From the NCBI GenBank assembly GCA_964559295.1, contig CAZLGO010000071.1, positions 1-8,980 on the forward strand: DNA of 8,980 nucleotides. Reading direction: 5' to 3'. The notes under the pieces were generated by a model. It worked only from the letters and a program-made list of their open reading frames with translations, searched no databases and was not told the DNA's origin. The position numbers were made by a program, and so were the translations under genes. Shown piece after piece: positions 6,088 to 8,980 of this stretch. This DNA comes from CAZLGO01 sp964559295 (GTDB taxonomy: Archaea; Methanobacteriota; Methanobacteria; Methanobacteriales; Methanobacteriaceae). Numbering within the stretch: position 1 is the first letter of the stretch; every line of letters starts with the position of its first letter.

Positions 6088-7788
6088 TTAATCTCTCTCC
6101 TTAGATATCAATTTTAGAAAAGCCTCCTCGAGAGACGGTTCAATGGTCTTAAAGTCTCTTATGATTTTGCCTTCTTCCTCTATCATTCTGATGACCTTAA
6201 CACGGGCATCAGCCTCACAATTCACAAAAAGAAGATCACCTTCTGCTTCTGCCTTTCTCACCCCCTCAATATCAAGAATGCCCTCAGGAACTTCACCATC
6301 TAAGCCAGGAATGTATATCTCCAAGCGCGGTTCTATATGGAGATAATGACTCAAATTGTCTATGGTGTCTTCAGCTATGATTCTGCCCCTATCTATTATT
6401 GCAACTCTATCACATAGGATCTGAACCTCTGATAAAATATGGGAAGAGATCACTATTGTAGCTCCTTCCTCATTCAACATCTTAATTTTATCTCTGATTA
6501 CCTTCACCCAACGTGCGTCTAATCCTCCCATCGGTTCGTCGAGGATGTAAATTGAAGGATTTCCGATCATTGCTTGAGCTATCCCTAACAATTGAATCAT
6601 GCCTTTTGAAAAAGTTCCTACTTTTCTGTGTGATACATCACCAAGTCCAACTTCCTTCAGGAGAGATTCAGCAACAGATTTATCCGCACCCTTTAATTCG
6701 CAGAAAAAATGGAGTGTTTGTAGGGGCGTGAGATTTTCGTAAAAGGCAATTTGTTCGGGGATATAACCTATGTCTCTTCGAATATGGACAGAATCGCTGC
6801 TAACTTTCTCTCCATTGATAAATATTTCCCCTGCTGACGGAAGGGTAAGACCCATCATCATTTTTATTGTAGTTGTCTTCCCTGCACCATTAGGACCTAA
6901 AAATCCAAATATCTCACCTTTGCGCACTTTCATGTTCAGATCCTCAACAGCCTGCACATCTTTGTATCTTTTTGAGAGATTACGCACCTCTATTGCAGTT
7001 TCAACACGTTTTAACTTTTTCTTTTCTACAAAACGAATGAAATCCGCTATTTCCATAAGGTATTCTTCAGGGATCTTTTCAATTTCCTTTATGATAGATT
7101 CCCTCAACTTCACATTATCACCCAAATCATCGATTATTTTTCCATCAAGCATACGCACAATTCGATCAGCACTTTTAGCCACATAGGGTTCATGAGTTAC
7201 CATAACCAAAGTTACGTTCTCTTTTTTATGAACGTCCTTCAGGCGCTTTAGAATCATTTTACCGGTCTTAGAATCTAGGGCTCCGGTGGGTTCATCAGCC
7301 AAAATTATGGAGGGATTGTTAGCCAGGGCTCTTGCTATTGCTACTCTTTGCCTTTCTCCTCCAGAAAGCTTTGTGGGAATCTGATTGATTTTATCTGTTA
7401 GATTTACGGATTTTAAAATTTTTAAAGCTTTTTTTTGCATTTCTTTGCTTGAAAGCTTCATCTCAAACATTGGAATCTGGACATTTTCAAGAACTGTGAG
7501 ATTAGGTATTAGATTGTGTAATTGAAATACAAAACCGATTTCCTTTGATCTAAATTTGCTTAAATCCTTTGTTTCCATGAGATCATAACCAGCTACTCTA
7601 ATAAAGCCCTCATCAGGTCTATCAAGCGCCCCTATCATGTTAAGAAGGGTAGATTTTCCAGATCCTGAAGGTCCTATTATAGATACAAATTCTCCTTCCT
7701 TAATTTCCAAATTAACACCATCTAAAGCGACTACTTTCCCCTCATCATATTTTTTCTTAAGATTTCTGATCTCAATTATGTTATTCAT
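6088..7788 (-). CDS. Fused dual ABC ATPase: LolD/MacB-like domain plus CcmA/NatA-like domain
   Basis: One 566-residue chain carries two complete ATP-binding domains of different classes. Domain 1 (about 1-225) is MacB/LolD-like: Walker A GPSGSGKST (39-47), Q-loop Gln89, signature LSGGE (141-145), Walker B ILADEP (162-167), H-loop His199. A charged helical linker follows (about 226-262). Domain 2 (about 263-566) is of the CcmA/NatA export type: Walker A GPNGAGKTT (298-306), Q-loop region IPEQ (343-346), divergent signature FSKGM (393-397), Walker B ILDEP (415-419), His450, then a C-terminal extension (about 480-566) common in this class. The ATG at 7788 overlaps the end of the upstream permease by 8 nt, with GAGG (7801-7798) upstream. 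Each half matches one of the flanking permeases, so it may serve both. No internal ribosome site is seen at the junction. Confidence 0.92.
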   Translation of the reverse strand: MNNIIEIRNLKKKYDEGKVVALDGVNLEIKEGEFVSIIGPSGSGKSTLLNMIGALDRPDEGFIRVAGYDLMETKDLSKFRSKEIGFVFQLHNLIPNLTVLENVQIPMFEMKLSSKEMQKKALKILKSVNLTDKINQIPTKLSGGERQRVAIARALANNPSIILADEPTGALDSKTGKMILKRLKDVHKKENVTLVMVTHEPYVAKSADRIVRMLDGKIIDDLGDNVKLRESIIKEIEKIPEEYLMEIADFIRFVEKKKLKRVETAIEVRNLSKRYKDVQAVEDLNMKVRKGEIFGFLGPNGAGKTTTIKMMMGLTLPSAGEIFINGEKVSSDSVHIRRDIGYIPEQIAFYENLTPLQTLHFFCELKGADKSVAESLLKEVGLGDVSHRKVGTFSKGMIQLLGIAQAMIGNPSIYILDEPMGGLDARWVKVIRDKIKMLNEEGATIVISSHILSEVQILCDRVAIIDRGRIIAEDTIDNLSHYLHIEPRLEIYIPGLDGEVPEGILDIEGVRKAEAEGDLLFVNCEADARVKVIRMIEEEGKIIRDFKTIEPSLEEAFLKLISKERD

Positions 7789-8896
7789 ATCTTAACGCCT
7801 CTGTTGGAGGTAGCCTGCTTGCCCTGTATGCTGGATAAAATCCACCAATTATTCCCACAAACAGGGCTATTCCAAGAGCCTTTAAGAACAGATTGATGGA
7901 GTACACAGGTTCAATAAATCCCCTGGCGACTGAAGAAATTATCGCCTCAACAGCCACTATTCCCATTATTATACCAACAAGACCTGCTATTAAGGTGATT
8001 ACAATAGACTCGACCAGTATCATTGCCAGTATTCTTCTGTTTTTCCATCCCACAGCTTTCAAAACTCCTATTTCCCTTGTTCTTTCAAATACTGCCATAA
8101 TCATGGTGTTGATGACACCAATTCCCCCTATTATAATTGCAAGAAGCGAAATAGCCCACGAAACTGTGTCAATAGTTTCCAATCCCTTATCTACTTTACT
8201 GAATTCTTCAAGGGACTTTATTGTGACTAATTCATTGGGATAAACATCCTCAATTCGTTTAGTTACATCCTCAATCTCCGCATCCTTCTTTATTTTCACA
8301 AATATCATTGTTACCTTCCTTTCTTTTTTCTCGAACTTCTGGAGAGTGTTCAAAGACATGAAAGCTCCTCCATCCTCCCATAAATTCCCTGTTTCAAATA
8401 TGCCTGTGATTTTGAACTTCTCTCCTGAAATACCGATGGTATCTCCAACCGTCTTATTAATGTTTTGAGAAGCTCTTTTACCGATTATAATTTCGTCTTC
8501 ACTCCCTGCTGAAAATGGCTTACCCTTTATGATGTTTATTTTGCCGAGAGCTAATTTGTTCCTCTCAATACCCATTATAATGAAGTAAGGAGTATTTTCA
8601 ACAGGACGGAAGGCTATTAAAACACCTACAGCATCTTGGATCCCATTCATACGTTGAATATCTTCAACACGATTTTGTTCTATTACACTGAGTGCAAAAT
8701 CAGCTACATTAGCCTGTACTATTGTAAAATCAGATCCTCCAGCCTTCAGGGTATTTTCGGTTGATACTTTAAGACCATCGGTAATAATACCCAATGCCAC
8801 AATGGTTGCAATTCCTATTGATATTCCAATGATTGCAAGGGTGGTCCTTGTTTTGTTGCGGAATGGATTTTTTACGATCAAGGATAGAAATGACAT
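7781..8896 (-). CDS. MacB/FtsX-type ABC transporter permease
   Basis: Membrane subunit of the MacB/LolCDE type, which couples ATP use to movements of an outer-facing domain rather than to a classical channel. Of 371 residues, about 17-40 form membrane helix 1, about 41-245 form the extracytoplasmic MacB-like domain, and three further helices lie near 247-275, 295-325 and 336-360. Family hallmarks are the cytoplasmic loop ERTREIGVLKAVGWKNRRI (from about 270) and the C-terminal GGFYPAYRASRLPPTEALRYE region. It is the first gene of the operon and overlaps the ATPase start by 8 nt. No Shine-Dalgarno sequence precedes the ATG at 8896; a TATA box about 27 nt upstream suggests leaderless translation. 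The substrate is unknown; lipids, lipoproteins, peptides and drugs are all known for the wider family. Confidence 0.93.
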   Translation of the reverse strand: MSFLSLIVKNPFRNKTRTTLAIIGISIGIATIVALGIITDGLKVSTENTLKAGGSDFTIVQANVADFALSVIEQNRVEDIQRMNGIQDAVGVLIAFRPVENTPYFIIMGIERNKLALGKINIIKGKPFSAGSEDEIIIGKRASQNINKTVGDTIGISGEKFKITGIFETGNLWEDGGAFMSLNTLQKFEKKERKVTMIFVKIKKDAEIEDVTKRIEDVYPNELVTIKSLEEFSKVDKGLETIDTVSWAISLLAIIIGGIGVINTMIMAVFERTREIGVLKAVGWKNRRILAMILVESIVITLIAGLVGIIMGIVAVEAIISSVARGFIEPVYSINLFLKALGIALFVGIIGGFYPAYRASRLPPTEALRYE

Positions 8897-8917
8897 GAAT
8901 CATTTTTTAGGTAGTTT

Positions 8918-8929
8918 CTAAAATATAAG
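8918..8929 (-). promoter_or_regulatory. TATA box of the ABC exporter operon
   Basis: On the minus strand it reads CTTATATTTTAG. Its centre, near 8923, is about 27 nt from the permease start codon at 8896, so transcription would start at or within a few bases of the ATG. The identical 12-mer forms the taw1 promoter at 2119-2130. Confidence 0.55.
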
Positions 8930-8937
8930 AGAATTTT

Positions 8938-8955
8938 GAAAAACCTAAGTTTTTC
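8938..8955. repeat. Small hairpin at the window's right edge
   Basis: GAAAAAC and GTTTTTC pair perfectly around CTAA just upstream of the ABC operon TATA box. Its T5 run on the plus strand, or on the minus strand if read the other way, could end a neighbouring transcript. It could also belong to the intergenic hairpin group, though its geometry is 7-4-7. Confidence 0.35.
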
Positions 8956-8980
8956 GGTTTGGTTTAGCAAGTTTTATGTA

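Noticed and set aside
5706..6104. Plus-strand open frame of 132 codons.
   Set aside because: It is a complement shadow of the ABC-2 permease; its Pro/Ile/Ser-rich translation is typical of antisense reading of membrane-protein codons.
6770..7186. Plus-strand open frame of 138 codons.
   Set aside because: It lies wholly antisense to the dual ATPase gene, whose motifs are intact on the other strand.

Overview
The window looks like a chromosomal segment of an AT-rich methanogenic archaeon, most likely of the Methanobacteriales (a Methanobacterium-like genome). This is inferred from gene content and was not tested by any search. The evidence is an archaeal-type short triosephosphate isomerase next to phosphoglycerate kinase, the archaeal wybutosine enzyme Taw1, the archaeal family DUF2119, archaeal TATA boxes, and a mix of strong GAGG-type ribosome binding sites with apparently leaderless genes.

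Left part, minus strand (1-2060): a tpiA-pgk operon with a 15-nt gap and good ribosome binding sites, reading towards a tRNA-Thr(TGT). The window edge cuts off the 3' half of that tRNA, which has its own TATA box. The two enzymes catalyse adjacent triose steps of glycolysis and gluconeogenesis. A 172-nt divergent region separates tpiA from the plus-strand taw1 gene (radical-SAM 4-demethylwyosine synthase for tRNA-Phe position 37).

Middle, plus strand (3086-4810): a repeat-rich intergenic stretch with three tandem 21-nt hairpins of the same 9-3-9 geometry leads into a secreted DUF1002/YpuA-like protein. A DUF2119 protein follows 38 nt later. It shows a His-x-x-Glu, a later His and a late Glu arranged as in M14-type zinc carboxypeptidases and aspartoacylases. 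A gap of about 485 nt (4767-5251) follows with no convincing gene. It holds two more back-to-back 9-3-9 hairpins.

Right part, minus strand (5252-8930): a tightly packed three-gene ABC exporter operon, in transcription order a MacB/FtsX-type permease, a single polypeptide carrying two different ABC ATPase domains, and an ABC-2 (NosY-like) permease. The first ATPase half is of the LolD/MacB kind and the second of the CcmA/NatA kind, so one fused ATPase joins two transporter classes that are normally separate. A TATA box sits about 27 nt before the first start codon, which suggests a leaderless transcript.

The most interesting items are the fused dual-class ATPase in its composite operon, the predicted metallocarboxypeptidase-like active site in DUF2119, and the family of 9-3-9 intergenic hairpins.
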